Positions 1 through 7,339 of a DNA stretch of 14,279 bases are shown in pieces. The notes beneath the pieces were generated by a model. That model did not search any database. It was not told the DNA's origin and worked only from the letters and a program-made list of their open reading frames with translations. The position numbers and the translations under genes were made by a program. Each line of letters starts with the position of its first letter. Position 1 is the stretch's first letter. The DNA comes from Chloroflexota bacterium (GTDB lineage Bacteria > Chloroflexota > Dehalococcoidia > Bin125): contig JAPOXB010000046.1 of the NCBI GenBank assembly GCA_026707335.1, positions 1 to 14,279 on the forward strand, in the 5' to 3' direction.

Positions 1-110
1 CAGCCGACCAACGCGAGGCCGGCCGCGCCCACGCCCGCCTTGGCGCTGGCGCCCAGCATCGTGCGACGGCTGATCCTGCGGCGTCGCGGGCGGCTCCAGT
101 GGTTGCTCAT
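1..110 (-). CDS. Tat-exported (lipo)protein, N-terminal fragment
   Basis: Only the first 36 codons lie in the window; the gene runs off the left edge. The N-terminus is Arg-rich and contains S-R-R-T-M-L-G at about residues 14-20. This matches the twin-arginine consensus S/T-R-R-x-[FLM]-L-K closely and is followed by an Ala/Gly/Leu hydrophobic stretch. The last readable residues are A-L-V-G followed by TG-, so a Cys here would complete a lipobox (L-V-G-C). The likely product is therefore a Tat-translocated lipoprotein, for example an ABC-transporter solute-binding protein, but the mature domain is not visible. The ATG is preceded by an AGGA-like ribosome site. An alternative ATG at 118 stops after three codons. 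It lies 205 nt downstream of guaB3 on the same strand and may have its own promoter. Confidence 0.72.
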   Translation of the reverse strand, partial: MSNHWSRPRRRRISRRTMLGASAKAGVGAAGLALVG

Positions 111-315
111 GAGGTCATCCTGCCGGGGTGTGCAGGCGGACCGCCCGCCGTGGGTGATCTCGCGCATACGGAGCCGGAGGAGCGTGAAGGATAGGGGGCA
201 GTCATCTCCCGGGGGTTGTCACTTGTTTCGACTTGACGGGGCCGATCGCACCTCACCCCGCGTCCCTCTCGATCAGCGGTTGAAACGGGGGAGTTGGAGG
301 GGGCGGGCCGGACGG

Positions 316-1455
316 CTAGTCGCGCCGCTGCTGGTAGATCTTGCCCTCGGTCTTGATGGCGGGGGCGATGATCATCTCGGTCCGCTGCATCTCCACCAGG
401 TTGCGCGCGCCGACGCTGCCCATCGAGGTGCGCAGCGCGCCGGCCAGATTCTCGGTGCCGTCGGTGCGCGAGGTCGGGCCGTGGAGCAGCCGCTCGAGGC
501 TGGTGTGCCGGCCGACGTGCACGCGCACGCCCCGCGGCAGCTCGGCGTGGGGCGTGGCCATGCCCCAGTGGTAGCCGCGCCCCGGCGCCTCCTGCGTGCC
601 GGCGAAGGGCGAGCCGATCATCACCGCGTCGGCGCCGGCGGCGAAGGACTTGCACACGTCGCCGCCGGTGCGGATGCCGCCGTCGGTGATGATGGGGACG
701 CGGCGGCCCGTGCGGCGCTCGAACTCGTCGCGCGCGGCGGCGCAGTCGATCGTGGCCGTGACCTGCGGCACGCCGATGCCCAAGACCTCGCGGCTCGTGC
801 AGGCCGCGCCCGGCCCCACGCCGACCAGCAGCCCGGCGATGCCCTCCGCCATCAACTCCAACGCGGCCCGATAGCCGACCGTGTTGCCGACCAGCACGGG
901 AATGCCGAGCTCGGCCACCAGGTCGCGCAGGATGAGGCCCTTCAGCGAGCGCGACTCGTGCCGGGCGGTGGTGACGGTCGACTGTACGACGAGGATGTCG
1001 GCGCCGGCGTCGCGAATGATGGGCGCGAGCCGCTTCGTGTTGGGCGGCGTGACGGAGACCGCCGCCGGCACGCCGCCGTCGACGATCTGCTGGATGCGGG
1101 CCGCCACCAGCTCGGGACGGATGGGGGTCGTGTAGGCCTCCTGCAGGATGGCGGTCGCGCCCTCCTGGTCGCTGGCGGCGACGCGCGCGAGGACGTCGTC
1201 GGGGTCCTCGAAGCGGCATTGCAGCCCCTCCAGGTTGAGCACGGCGAGGCCGCCGCGCCGGCCCAGCTCGATGGCGAAGTGCGGGTCGACAACGGCGTCC
1301 ATCGCGGAGGCCAGGATGGGGACGTCGAGGCGCACGCCGGCGATGGTGGTGGAGATGTCGACCAACTCCGGGTTGACCGTGATCTCGCCCGGCACGATGG
1401 CGACGTCGTCGTAGCCGTAGGCCTGCCGCAACTGCTTGCGCTGGATGTCAGACAT
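316..1455 (-). CDS. guaB3: GuaB3-family IMP dehydrogenase-related protein
   Basis: A 379-residue TIM-barrel enzyme of the IMP dehydrogenase/GMP reductase family, which acts in guanine nucleotide synthesis (IMP to XMP, NAD-dependent) or a closely related reaction. Visible signatures are the N-terminal A-Y-G-Y-D-D-V-A-I-V-P (residues 12-22), A-M-D (51-53), the catalytic loop G-V-G-P-G-A-A-C-T-S-R with Cys219, D-G-G-I (258-261) and R-T-G-G-D (262-266). It is about 100 residues shorter than classical GuaB because the CBS pair is absent. The loop ending G-I-G-V-P-Q and the short length point to the GuaB3 subfamily of actinobacteria, cyanobacteria and chloroflexi. The ATG at 1455 follows a GGAG/AGGGAG ribosome site; upstream in-frame codons read low-complexity Arg/Pro and were not used. 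The exact reaction is less certain than the family. Confidence 0.9.
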   Translation of the reverse strand: MSDIQRKQLRQAYGYDDVAIVPGEITVNPELVDISTTIAGVRLDVPILASAMDAVVDPHFAIELGRRGGLAVLNLEGLQCRFEDPDDVLARVAASDQEGATAILQEAYTTPIRPELVAARIQQIVDGGVPAAVSVTPPNTKRLAPIIRDAGADILVVQSTVTTARHESRSLKGLILRDLVAELGIPVLVGNTVGYRAALELMAEGIAGLLVGVGPGAACTSREVLGIGVPQVTATIDCAAARDEFERRTGRRVPIITDGGIRTGGDVCKSFAAGADAVMIGSPFAGTQEAPGRGYHWGMATPHAELPRGVRVHVGRHTSLERLLHGPTSRTDGTENLAGALRTSMGSVGARNLVEMQRTEMIIAPAIKTEGKIYQQRRD

Positions 1456-1834
1456 GGCTGCTCCCTCTCCGCTGGGCGATGGCGTGGCTGGATTCGTCGG
1501 CTGGATGGCCCTGAAAGGGCAACCGGCCGCGCGGGCGGCCGGTCTCTCGGTGGGCGGGCGCGGCTCCGGGCGTACGCCGCGCGGCGCGCGCCCGGAACGC
1601 AATCAGCGCGGCACGAGGCCGCGCTGACGTAGGGTGTACAGGCTGGACCGGGGGGCTCTCGAGTGGCTGGGCCACTGCGCCTCCGGAGGACCGCCCCGCC
1701 GCCGGGGATGCCCGGGGCCGGCCGCGAGGGGTCGTTCGTGGGAGTGAGTATATGGTCTGCGCGGCAGCGCCGCCAAGCGGGCCACTTTGCAGACGAACCA
1801 CGAGGCGGGAGCCCTAGACAATAAGGAGGCAGCG
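1456..1834. other. Divergent guaB3/rsmI intergenic region with strong dyads
   Basis: A 379-bp GC-rich stretch with no credible gene. It contains a small dyad gccct-gaa-agggc (1508-1520), a perfect 9-bp stem accggccgc/gcggccggt with a 4-nt loop (1522-1543), and further GC palindromes at about 1565-1600. None is followed by a T-run on either strand, so they are more likely leader structure or incidental GC dyads than intrinsic terminators. A weak -10-like TATATG sits at 1749-1754 on the rsmI side, without a clear -35. The rsmI leader also has gtctgc (1755-1760) pairing with gcagac (1789-1794) around an inner gcggc-agc-gccgc stem. No T-box, riboswitch or tRNA signature was recognised. Confidence 0.4.
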
Positions 1835-2677
1835 GTGGACGGGCCGGCGATCGGCACGCTGTACGTCGTGGGGACGCCGATCGGCAACCTGGCCGACCTC
1901 AGCACGAGGGCGGCGTCGGTGCTGCGCGCGGCCGAGGTCATCGCGGCCGAGAGCCCGCGCAACGCCCGGCCGCTGCTGGCGCACCTGGGCCTGACGGCCC
2001 GCCCCGTCGCCTACAACGACCGCAACAAGACGCGCAGCGCGGGACGGCTGCTGGCGGCGCTGCGGGCCGGCCGGTCGGTCGCGTTGATCAGCGACGCCGG
2101 CACGCCGGGCCTCTCGGACCCGGGGCAGGACTTGGTGGCGGCGGCCGTCGCGGCGGGAGCGCCGGTCGTGCCCGTGCCGGGGCCGTCGGCGGCGACGGCG
2201 CTCCTCTCGGTGGCGGGCGTGCGCACGCGTACGGTGCGGCTGCTGGGCTTCCTGCCGCGGCGCCGGGGCGAGCGGCGGGCGCTGCTGGCGTCGCTGGGGG
2301 AGTCCGGCGAGCCCGGCTTGGCCTTCGAGTCGCCGCGGCGGGTGGGCGCCGCGCTGACCGACGTGGCGGCCGTCCTGCCCGAGGCGTTGCTCGTCGTCGG
2401 CCGCGAACTGACCAAGCTGCACGAGGAGATCTGGCGCGGCGGCCCGGCCGAGGCGGTCGCGCACTTCGCGCCGCCCGACGGCGAGGCGCCTCGGGGCGAG
2501 TTCACCCTGCTCATCGTGCCGCCGGCCGGCGCGACGTCGCGCTGGACCGAGGCCGACGTGCGGTCGGCGCTGCGGGTCGAGCAGTCGGCGCGGCGGGGCC
2601 GCCGCGAGGCGTCGGTCGACGTGGCGGCCCGGTCGGGCTGGGGCCGGTCGGAGGTCTATCGGCTGTGGGAGGGGTAG
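1835..2677 (+). CDS. rsmI: 16S rRNA 2'-O-methyltransferase RsmI
   Basis: A 280-residue tetrapyrrole-methylase-fold SAM enzyme that 2'-O-methylates C1402 of 16S rRNA in the decoding centre. Diagnostic features are T-L-Y-V-V-G-T-P-I-G-N-L (residues 8-19), the glycine-rich S-D-A-G-T-P-G-L-S-D-P-G (86-97), P-V-P-G-P-S-A, and L-T-K-L-H-E-E-I-W-R-G toward the C-terminus. The start is taken as GTG at 1835 because an excellent AAGGAGG (1823-1829) sits 5 nt upstream; the ATG at 1787 would only add non-conserved residues. Oddity: the usual A-E-D-T-R motif reads A-E-S-P-R (38-42). The C-terminal extension is Arg-rich and HTH-like. In many Gram-positives rsmI is near metG and tatD; here about 4.6 kb intervenes. 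Confidence 0.94.
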   Translation: MDGPAIGTLYVVGTPIGNLADLSTRAASVLRAAEVIAAESPRNARPLLAHLGLTARPVAYNDRNKTRSAGRLLAALRAGRSVALISDAGTPGLSDPGQDLVAAAVAAGAPVVPVPGPSAATALLSVAGVRTRTVRLLGFLPRRRGERRALLASLGESGEPGLAFESPRRVGAALTDVAAVLPEALLVVGRELTKLHEEIWRGGPAEAVAHFAPPDGEAPRGEFTLLIVPPAGATSRWTEADVRSALRVEQSARRGRREASVDVAARSGWGRSEVYRLWEG

Positions 2678-2708
2678 GGGTCGGGGCCACTGAGCCTCGT
2701 GGCGGACG

Positions 2709-3086
2709 CTAAGGGCTCCTCGCTGGTTCTATGACGACACGCCCGCCGTCGGCGACCTCCACGTACAGGCTGTAGCTATCGAGCAAGGACATGCCCACCA
2801 GAGGGTCCACGCCAACTGCCCCGGTCTCGACGTACCTCGGTTCACCATCCCAGACGACCGTGACGCCGTAGACATCGAACGCAGCCTCGCTGCCGTCGGC
2901 CAGGACCGCCTCCCCGTCACCCACGACGGGCAGCCCCAAGTCCGCGACCAGCACCGGCGGCAGCGTCAGGTAGCCGTTGAAGCCGGTGTCCACGACGGCC
3001 TCCACCTCTCGGGTCCGCCCCGCTGGGTCTTGCAGCGGAAGAGTGATGACGGCCTCGTAACCGGCAGTCACGACTCCCTCGATCAC
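2709..3086 (-). CDS. Stand-alone retropepsin-like (clan AA) aspartic protease, module 1
   Basis: A 125-residue single-domain protein with the retropepsin hallmark A-V-V-D-T-G-F-N-G (30-38, catalytic Asp33) and the C-terminal psi-loop L-V-G-M-S-L-L (96-102). As in retroviral proteases, one D-T-G per chain implies a homodimeric active site. There is no signal peptide or membrane segment, so it is probably cytoplasmic. The start is GTG at 3086, and its first bases overlap the stop of the upstream small gene in a 4-nt GTGA, so translation is probably coupled. It ends at TAG 2709-2711 and is convergent with rsmI. The substrate is unknown. The family assignment is confident, but activity is inferred only from the D-T-G and the fold motifs. 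Confidence 0.85.
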   Translation of the reverse strand: MIEGVVTAGYEAVITLPLQDPAGRTREVEAVVDTGFNGYLTLPPVLVADLGLPVVGDGEAVLADGSEAAFDVYGVTVVWDGEPRYVETGAVGVDPLVGMSLLDSYSLYVEVADGGRVVIEPARSP

Positions 3087-3355
3087 GTGGCCCTCCTCAA
3101 GGAACTACCCCCGAACCGATACAGGGCCCGATGTCCCACCCGCATTAGCCACACCTGGGCGTCCGGGCGTTGGCTCCGTAAGCCCTCCGACGCGGCAACG
3201 GCGTTCTCGCCGAGGGCGTAGTTCCCGCTGTCTACGTCGATCGCGACGACCTCTCCATGGTGATCCGCCTCGACCAGTTGGCGAATGTCTCTCTCGTAGA
3301 TCTCTTTCCCGAGGCGGGCCAGCTCCTCACGGGACCGGCGTGTTGGCGTCGTCAT
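3083..3355 (-). CDS. Small companion protein of retropepsin module 1
   Basis: A 90-residue soluble protein of unknown function, first gene of a translationally coupled pair with the clan AA protease (GTGA overlap at 3083-3086). An N-terminal helix-rich part (Arg/Glu-rich, R-S-R-E-E-L-A-R-L-G-K-E-I-Y) leads to a beta-type segment H-H-G-E-V-V-A-I-D-V-D-S-G-N-Y (32-46), then A-A-S-E-G-L-R and a final strand V-W-L-M-R-V-G-H-R. From memory, similar short proteins sit directly upstream of clan AA proteases in cyanobacteria and chloroflexi, and the layout is reminiscent of DUF5678-type domains; this was not searched. The start ATG at 3355 follows GGGAGGCAGGAG. A -10-like TAGACT lies at 3379-3384. 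It starts 61 nt downstream of the secreted nuclease gene on the same strand, so co-transcription is plausible. Confidence 0.75.
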   Translation of the reverse strand: MTTPTRRSREELARLGKEIYERDIRQLVEADHHGEVVAIDVDSGNYALGENAVAASEGLRSQRPDAQVWLMRVGHRALYRFGGSSLRRAT

Positions 3356-3416
3356 CTCCTGCCTCCCAGTGCCCTCTCAGTCTAGCGTCCCGCACCTGGG
3401 GGCTGGCTTGGCTGGA

Positions 3417-4316
3417 TCAGCCATCGCACGTCGCCAGCGCGCGCGCTAAGGCATCCGCCTCCGCCTGATCGAACGTCAGGCCCCAGGCGACCTTGGTATC
3501 CCGCCAGGAGGTCGCGTAGAGGCAGTGCACCGACGCATCCGGCGGCAGCCACTCGGCGAGGTCGCGCGCGCCCTTCGATCGGTTCGAGGAGGCCGACACC
3601 GCCAGCAGAGCGAAACTGTTATCCAGGTCGTTGGCGAACGCCTGCCGCCGCTCCGCCGACCACGCCCACGCGCCCGACTCCCACGCCTCGGCGAGCGGGA
3701 CCACGTGGTCGATGTCGAGGCCGCCGGGGTCGGTGAAGGCCCGACCGTCGTACAGGCTGACCCATCGCCCACCGGAGAGATTGCAGTCCGCATCGACCGC
3801 GGGCGCCTCCACGGCATCGCGGATCAGCACCTCCCTGCGGGTGTCGCAGCCGTCGCCGTTGGCGTCGATCCAGTGGCGGAAGAGGCCCCGGTCGTAGCCC
3901 TCGCGGCTGTGCTCCTCCGCGATCACGATCTCCCCATCGACTCCCGGCTCCGACTCGGCCCCAGGCGAGATGTCGAAGACCGGCGGCCCCGGCCCGATGT
4001 AGGTCGCGCGGAACCAGTAGATCGCGCCGCGCTCCAGCCGCGTGAAGTCGTTGACGAACGCCGGCGCGCCGGCGCGCCACAGCAGCCAGCGTTGGTCTTC
4101 GTTGTCCCACTGCGCGATCGTCGTGATGCGCAGGTCGCTCTCCCGCGCGTAGTACGCGGCGACCGCCTCGGCATCGACGCTCTCCGCGTCCCACAGCAGC
4201 TGGATCCACTTCGAGACCGGGCCGTCGTCCTGCGCCCGCGAGACGCCCGGCAGCAGGGCGAGCGCCACGACCAGCGCCACCGCGCCGGCCACGATGAGGC
4301 GTCGATGCGCGGACAT
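3417..4316 (-). CDS. Secreted HNH nuclease with GmrSD C-terminal (DUF1524-like) domain
   Basis: A 299-residue protein starting with a Sec signal peptide: basic S-A-H-R-R, a Val/Ala/Leu core at about 8-24, and likely cleavage after S-R-A (28). The C-terminal half carries the HNH/DUF1524 signature: L-D-I-D-H-V-V-P-L-A-E-A-W (200-212, with His204), F-A-N-D-L (227-231) and S-A-S-S-N-R-S-K-G (241-249, with metal-binding-type Asn244), then a C-x-Y segment with Cys265. The mature protein also has Cys157, Cys178 and Cys297, compatible with disulfides outside the cell. Similar secreted HNH proteins are widespread in actinobacteria and chloroflexi and are presumed DNA hydrolases. The N-terminal region (30-135) is lineage-specific. 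The ATG at 4316 follows GAGGGGG; upstream in-frame codons lie in a structured leader. Confidence 0.85.
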   Translation of the reverse strand: MSAHRRLIVAGAVALVVALALLPGVSRAQDDGPVSKWIQLLWDAESVDAEAVAAYYARESDLRITTIAQWDNEDQRWLLWRAGAPAFVNDFTRLERGAIYWFRATYIGPGPPVFDISPGAESEPGVDGEIVIAEEHSREGYDRGLFRHWIDANGDGCDTRREVLIRDAVEAPAVDADCNLSGGRWVSLYDGRAFTDPGGLDIDHVVPLAEAWESGAWAWSAERRQAFANDLDNSFALLAVSASSNRSKGARDLAEWLPPDASVHCLYATSWRDTKVAWGLTFDQAEADALARALATCDG

Positions 4317-4350
4317 GCAGGCGCCCCCTCGCAACCGGGTCGGTGGGTTG

Positions 4351-4444
4351 CGTCGCAGACAAACCAACAGGCCACATACGCCACGAGGGGGCAGGAGACC
4401 CACCTCCGGCTGAAGCGCATGCTGCGGATGGTTTGTCTGCGACG
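4351..4444. repeat. 16-bp perfect inverted repeat in the nuclease leader
   Basis: The arms 4351-4366 (cgtcgcagacaaacca) and 4429-4444 (tggtttgtctgcgacg) are perfect inverted repeats separated by 62 bp. If the nuclease is transcribed from the promoter proposed at 4570-4599, this lies wholly in its 5' leader and could form a long stem ending about 35 nt before the ATG. It could equally be the ends of a tiny MITE-like element; no flanking target-site duplication is obvious. The 12-mer gcagac[ag]aacca in the arms recurs at 1789-1800 in the rsmI leader. Confidence 0.75.
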
Positions 4445-4569
4445 ACACGGGGAGCCTAGCAGGCCGCTGCGCGGTCCCCGAACCCTTGCCCGGCAGGGGC
4501 GCGATCTCGGTGACGGTGGGTGGTCGGGCCGTCGCCGGCCCGGAAGCTGCTCCGCCTCAGCAGCCGCTC

Positions 4570-4599
4570 ATTAGTAGATCATATGTTCTTACTCGTCAA
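4570..4599 (-). promoter_or_regulatory. Putative sigma-70-type promoter of the secreted nuclease
   Basis: On the minus strand, TTGACG (4599-4594, five of six to TTGACA) is followed by an 18-nt spacer and ACTAAT (4575-4570, four of six to TATAAT). It lies in the only clearly AT-rich patch of this region, and would give a leader of roughly 245 nt before the ATG at 4316. The spacer contains the palindrome described separately. Based on visual matching only. Confidence 0.45.
4576..4589. promoter_or_regulatory. LexA (SOS) box-like palindrome
   Basis: The sequence AGATCATATGTTCT is a near-perfect dyad around CATATG. It matches the Bacillus-type SOS box CGAACATATGTTCG at 11 of 14 positions, with one mismatch in the G-A-A-C-N4-G-T-T-C core. 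It sits exactly between the proposed -35 and -10 of the nuclease promoter, as expected for a repressor operator, and about 150 bp upstream of the divergent helicase start. LexA binding is an inference. Confidence 0.4.
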
Positions 4600-4738
4600 G
4601 CGGGTGTGGAGAGGGGGTTCGAGGAGTGGGGATGGGGGTTCTAGCGAGGGTGTGGCTCCCCGCTTAGGCTGGCGCGGGCGAGCCTGATCGTTCGCGTCGC
4701 GCGAGGGCACCGGCGCTCCGCCCGATGGGGACCGGCAC

Positions 4739-7330
4739 GTGGAAGCATCCGGGACAACGGCGATCCTGCGGCCGGAGGCGTACCACGGGGCGCGCACGCG
4801 CCTTGCGCGGCTACTGCGGCTCGGGGGGCCGTTCAGCGCGGTCGAGGTCGATTCCGACACGATCAGCTTCCGTGGCAAGGGTGATCCGCGGATCGCCCTC
4901 AGCGAGGTCGCCCGGATCGAGCATCGGACCGGGCGCGCGTGGAGCCGGCTGACGGTCACGACCAAGGACGGATCGCGCCGGTCGATCGGCGGTCTACCGC
5001 GTGAGACGGCGGGCCGTCTACTCCTGGCGTGCGAGGGGGCACCGCTCAACGCGACTCTGGGCATGAGCTTGAACACGAGCCAGGTCAACGCGGCGATCAC
5101 CCGAGAGGCCTGCACGCTTGTCCTGGCCGGCCCGGGCACCGGGAAGACGGCGACCGTGCTGGCGAAACTGGCTCACCTTTGCGGGAGGAGGAAGACCCCG
5201 GCCGCGGAGATCCTGATCCTGTCGTATAACCGCAACTCGACGGAGGAGGTCATCGGGAGGGCCGGCAAGGCCGGGTTGCGTGCGGATGTGCGGACGTTCC
5301 ACGCGCTGGGCCGCGGCGTGCTCGGTGAGGGCGGCGGCCAGTTCAAGGTTTCCAAGATGGCCGAGGATCGCGCGCGGCTGCGGGTGGCGATCCAGGGATT
5401 CCTGCGCGCGGCCCTGGCCGACCCGAACACCGCCGCGCGCGTGGAGCCTGCGCTGCACAGCGGGCTGCTGCCCTACCGCAACCTGTTCATGTTCAAGAGC
5501 AAGGACGAGTACTACCGGTACGTCCGCTCGGTCGAGTTGCGGGCGCTGTCGGGAGATCTCGTCAAGAGCCTCCAGGAGCTCGAGATCGCGAACTTCCTCT
5601 ACTGCAATTCAGTGGACTTCCGGTACGAGGAGCAGTTCCCGTTCAAGCCCGGCGGCTCGGATCGCCCGCGCTACCTGCCCGACTTCTTCCTGCCGGATTA
5701 CGGGATCTACTTGGAGCACTTCGCGATCCATCGGGATGGATCGACCCCGCCGTTCATCGACAGGCGGAAGTACACGGAGGCGATGAAGTGGAAGCGGGTG
5801 GTCCACAGAGAGCACGGCACCACCCTGCTGGAGACCTATAGCTATCAGAAGCACGAAGGGACGCTCCTGAGCGACCTGGAAGCCACGCTGCGGGCGAACG
5901 GCGTGGGACTGCGGCCGATCGGTCCGGAGAAGCTGTGGGCCAGACTCGAGGAGTTGAACTACACGACCCGCCTCACCGCGCTCCTCGGCACGTTCCTCGG
6001 GCACTTCAAGTCGAACGAGTTCGACCTCGCGGCCCTTCGCGTGAAGGCCGCGAAGCATCCAGACCCCGAGCGCTGCATCGCGTTCCTCGCGCTCTTCGAG
6101 GTCGTCTACCAGATGTACCAACAGGCCCTCCGGGAGGAGGCGGCGATTGACTTCGAGGACATGATCGTCGGAGCGCGGGGCCGCGTCGAAGAGGGTTCCT
6201 ACCGCAGCCCGTATCGGTTCATCTTGGTCGATGAGTTCCAGGACATCTCGGCGGGGCGTGCACGGTTCCTCAAGGCGCTCGCCGACCAGCGCGACGCGGA
6301 GCTGTTTCTGGTGGGCGACGACTGGCAGTCGATCTACCGGTTCGCCGGCAGCGACCCACAGATCATGATCGATTGCGAGAGCCACTTCGGCCCGACCACT
6401 CGGACCGCGCTGGATCGGAGCTACCGCCTCAATAGCAGCGTGCTGTCCGTCTCGACCGCCTTCGTGACGAAGAACCCGGACCAGATCAAGAAGGCGATGC
6501 GTCCGGTGAAGGCCGTGCCGGAACCTCGCGTGTCCATCTGGTACGCGCGCGACGAGGGGGCGCTCCTCGGACCGCTGGCGGCGATCAGCAAGGAATGGAC
6601 CAGTGGCGGCCGGCCAACCGTCCTTGTGCTTGGCCGCTACAGGCATCTTCGGCCGCAGGACTGGGATCGTCTCTCCGCCGACTTCGACGATCTCGCGCTG
6701 TCCTTCATGACGGTGCATCGGGCCAAGGGGCTGGAGGCCGACTACGTCGTGCTGCTCGGACTCTCGGCCGGCGCCTACGGGTTTCCGGCGGAGATCGCCG
6801 ACGACCCGATCCTCGACCTCGTGTTGCCCGCGAACGAGCGCTTCGAGCACGCGGAGGAACGGCGGCTGTTCTACGTGGCGCTCACGCGAGCGAAGGAGCA
6901 CGTGCATCTGATCGCCGATCCCGAGCGTCCCTCGGTCTTCGTCGAAGAACTCAAGGCTGGGGAGGCCGTGTCGGTGATCGGGGAGCAGCCGCCCGCTCCC
7001 AACTGCCCGGGCTGCGGCGCCGGCGTCGTCAAGCGGAGGTCCAACCCTCGGACCGGCGTGGAGTTCTTCAGTTGCTCGAACGACCGGCTGTGCGACTGGC
7101 GATCACTCCCGTGTGACACCTGCGAGGATGGGTACATCGACGCCGAGCGGCATTGCTCGAACGACGGCTGCTCCACCCGATACGACCTCTGCCCGGAGTG
7201 CGGGGACGGGGCGCTGATGCCGCGCAGGAGCCGGTACGGCCCGTACTTCGTCTGCTCCCGCCGGAGGGAGATCCCGCCCTGCGGATACAAGCGGGACGGG
7301 GCAGCGGCCCCTACCGCCCGGCCCCGGTAG
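4739..7330 (+). CDS. HelD-like SF1 DNA helicase with nuclease-like insert and C-terminal zinc ribbons
   Basis: An 863-residue UvrD/Rep-superfamily helicase closest in motif spelling to E. coli DNA helicase IV. Motifs: an HelD-type N-terminal domain (about 20-100), Q115, Walker A G-P-G-T-G-K-T (131-137), V-D-E-F-Q-D (497-502), V-G-D-D-W-Q-S-I-Y-R-F (525-535), M-T-V-H-R-A-K-G-L-E-A-D-Y-V (657-670) and V-A-L-T-R-A-K-E (713-720). An insert at about 285-390 carries Y-E-E-Q-F-P-F, Y-L-P-D-F-F-L-P-D-Y and I-Y-L-E-H-F. This resembles a PD-(D/E)XK core (Asp315, Glu326) with His in place of the usual Lys. After the helicase core, Cys756/759 with 779/785 and Cys792/795, 806/811, 818/821 and 839/848 form topoisomerase-type zinc ribbons. 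The start is GTG at 4739 with only a weak GGGG upstream. It ends 9 nt before metG. Codon use looks less GC-extreme than in metG/tatD, suggesting separate ancestry. Confidence 0.87.
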   Translation: MEASGTTAILRPEAYHGARTRLARLLRLGGPFSAVEVDSDTISFRGKGDPRIALSEVARIEHRTGRAWSRLTVTTKDGSRRSIGGLPRETAGRLLLACEGAPLNATLGMSLNTSQVNAAITREACTLVLAGPGTGKTATVLAKLAHLCGRRKTPAAEILILSYNRNSTEEVIGRAGKAGLRADVRTFHALGRGVLGEGGGQFKVSKMAEDRARLRVAIQGFLRAALADPNTAARVEPALHSGLLPYRNLFMFKSKDEYYRYVRSVELRALSGDLVKSLQELEIANFLYCNSVDFRYEEQFPFKPGGSDRPRYLPDFFLPDYGIYLEHFAIHRDGSTPPFIDRRKYTEAMKWKRVVHREHGTTLLETYSYQKHEGTLLSDLEATLRANGVGLRPIGPEKLWARLEELNYTTRLTALLGTFLGHFKSNEFDLAALRVKAAKHPDPERCIAFLALFEVVYQMYQQALREEAAIDFEDMIVGARGRVEEGSYRSPYRFILVDEFQDISAGRARFLKALADQRDAELFLVGDDWQSIYRFAGSDPQIMIDCESHFGPTTRTALDRSYRLNSSVLSVSTAFVTKNPDQIKKAMRPVKAVPEPRVSIWYARDEGALLGPLAAISKEWTSGGRPTVLVLGRYRHLRPQDWDRLSADFDDLALSFMTVHRAKGLEADYVVLLGLSAGAYGFPAEIADDPILDLVLPANERFEHAEERRLFYVALTRAKEHVHLIADPERPSVFVEELKAGEAVSVIGEQPPAPNCPGCGAGVVKRRSNPRTGVEFFSCSNDRLCDWRSLPCDTCEDGYIDAERHCSNDGCSTRYDLCPECGDGALMPRRSRYGPYFVCSRRREIPPCGYKRDGAAAPTARPR

Positions 7331-7339
7331 AGTCTCCCC

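Larger units (their letters stand above)
4317..4738. other. Divergent nuclease/helicase control region
   Basis: A 422-bp gap between the minus-strand nuclease and the plus-strand helicase with no convincing gene. It contains the 16-bp inverted repeat (4351-4444) and, at about 4569-4600, an unusually AT-rich island with a promoter-like arrangement and a LexA-box-like palindrome. The remaining 140 bp up to the helicase start is GC-rich, with no recognisable motif beyond a weak GGGG ribosome-site candidate at 4727-4730. A short ATG-started reading frame at 4725 is out of frame with the helicase and was not called. Confidence 0.5.

Noticed and set aside
1522..1543. Perfect 9-bp GC hairpin considered as a terminator
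   Set aside because: It lacks a T-run on either strand and lies upstream of two divergent genes, where a terminator is not expected.
40..1632. A 530-codon plus-strand reading frame over guaB3
   Set aside because: Its translation is Arg/Gly/Ala/His-rich low complexity, and it lies antisense to a clear GuaB3 enzyme; it is an artefact of high GC.
1620..1834. Possible T-box or riboswitch upstream of rsmI
   Set aside because: No T-box consensus or known aptamer core could be seen; only a modest stem is present.
5609..6907. A long minus-strand reading frame opposite the helicase
   Set aside because: It is antisense to conserved SF1 motifs and its translation has no recognisable domain.
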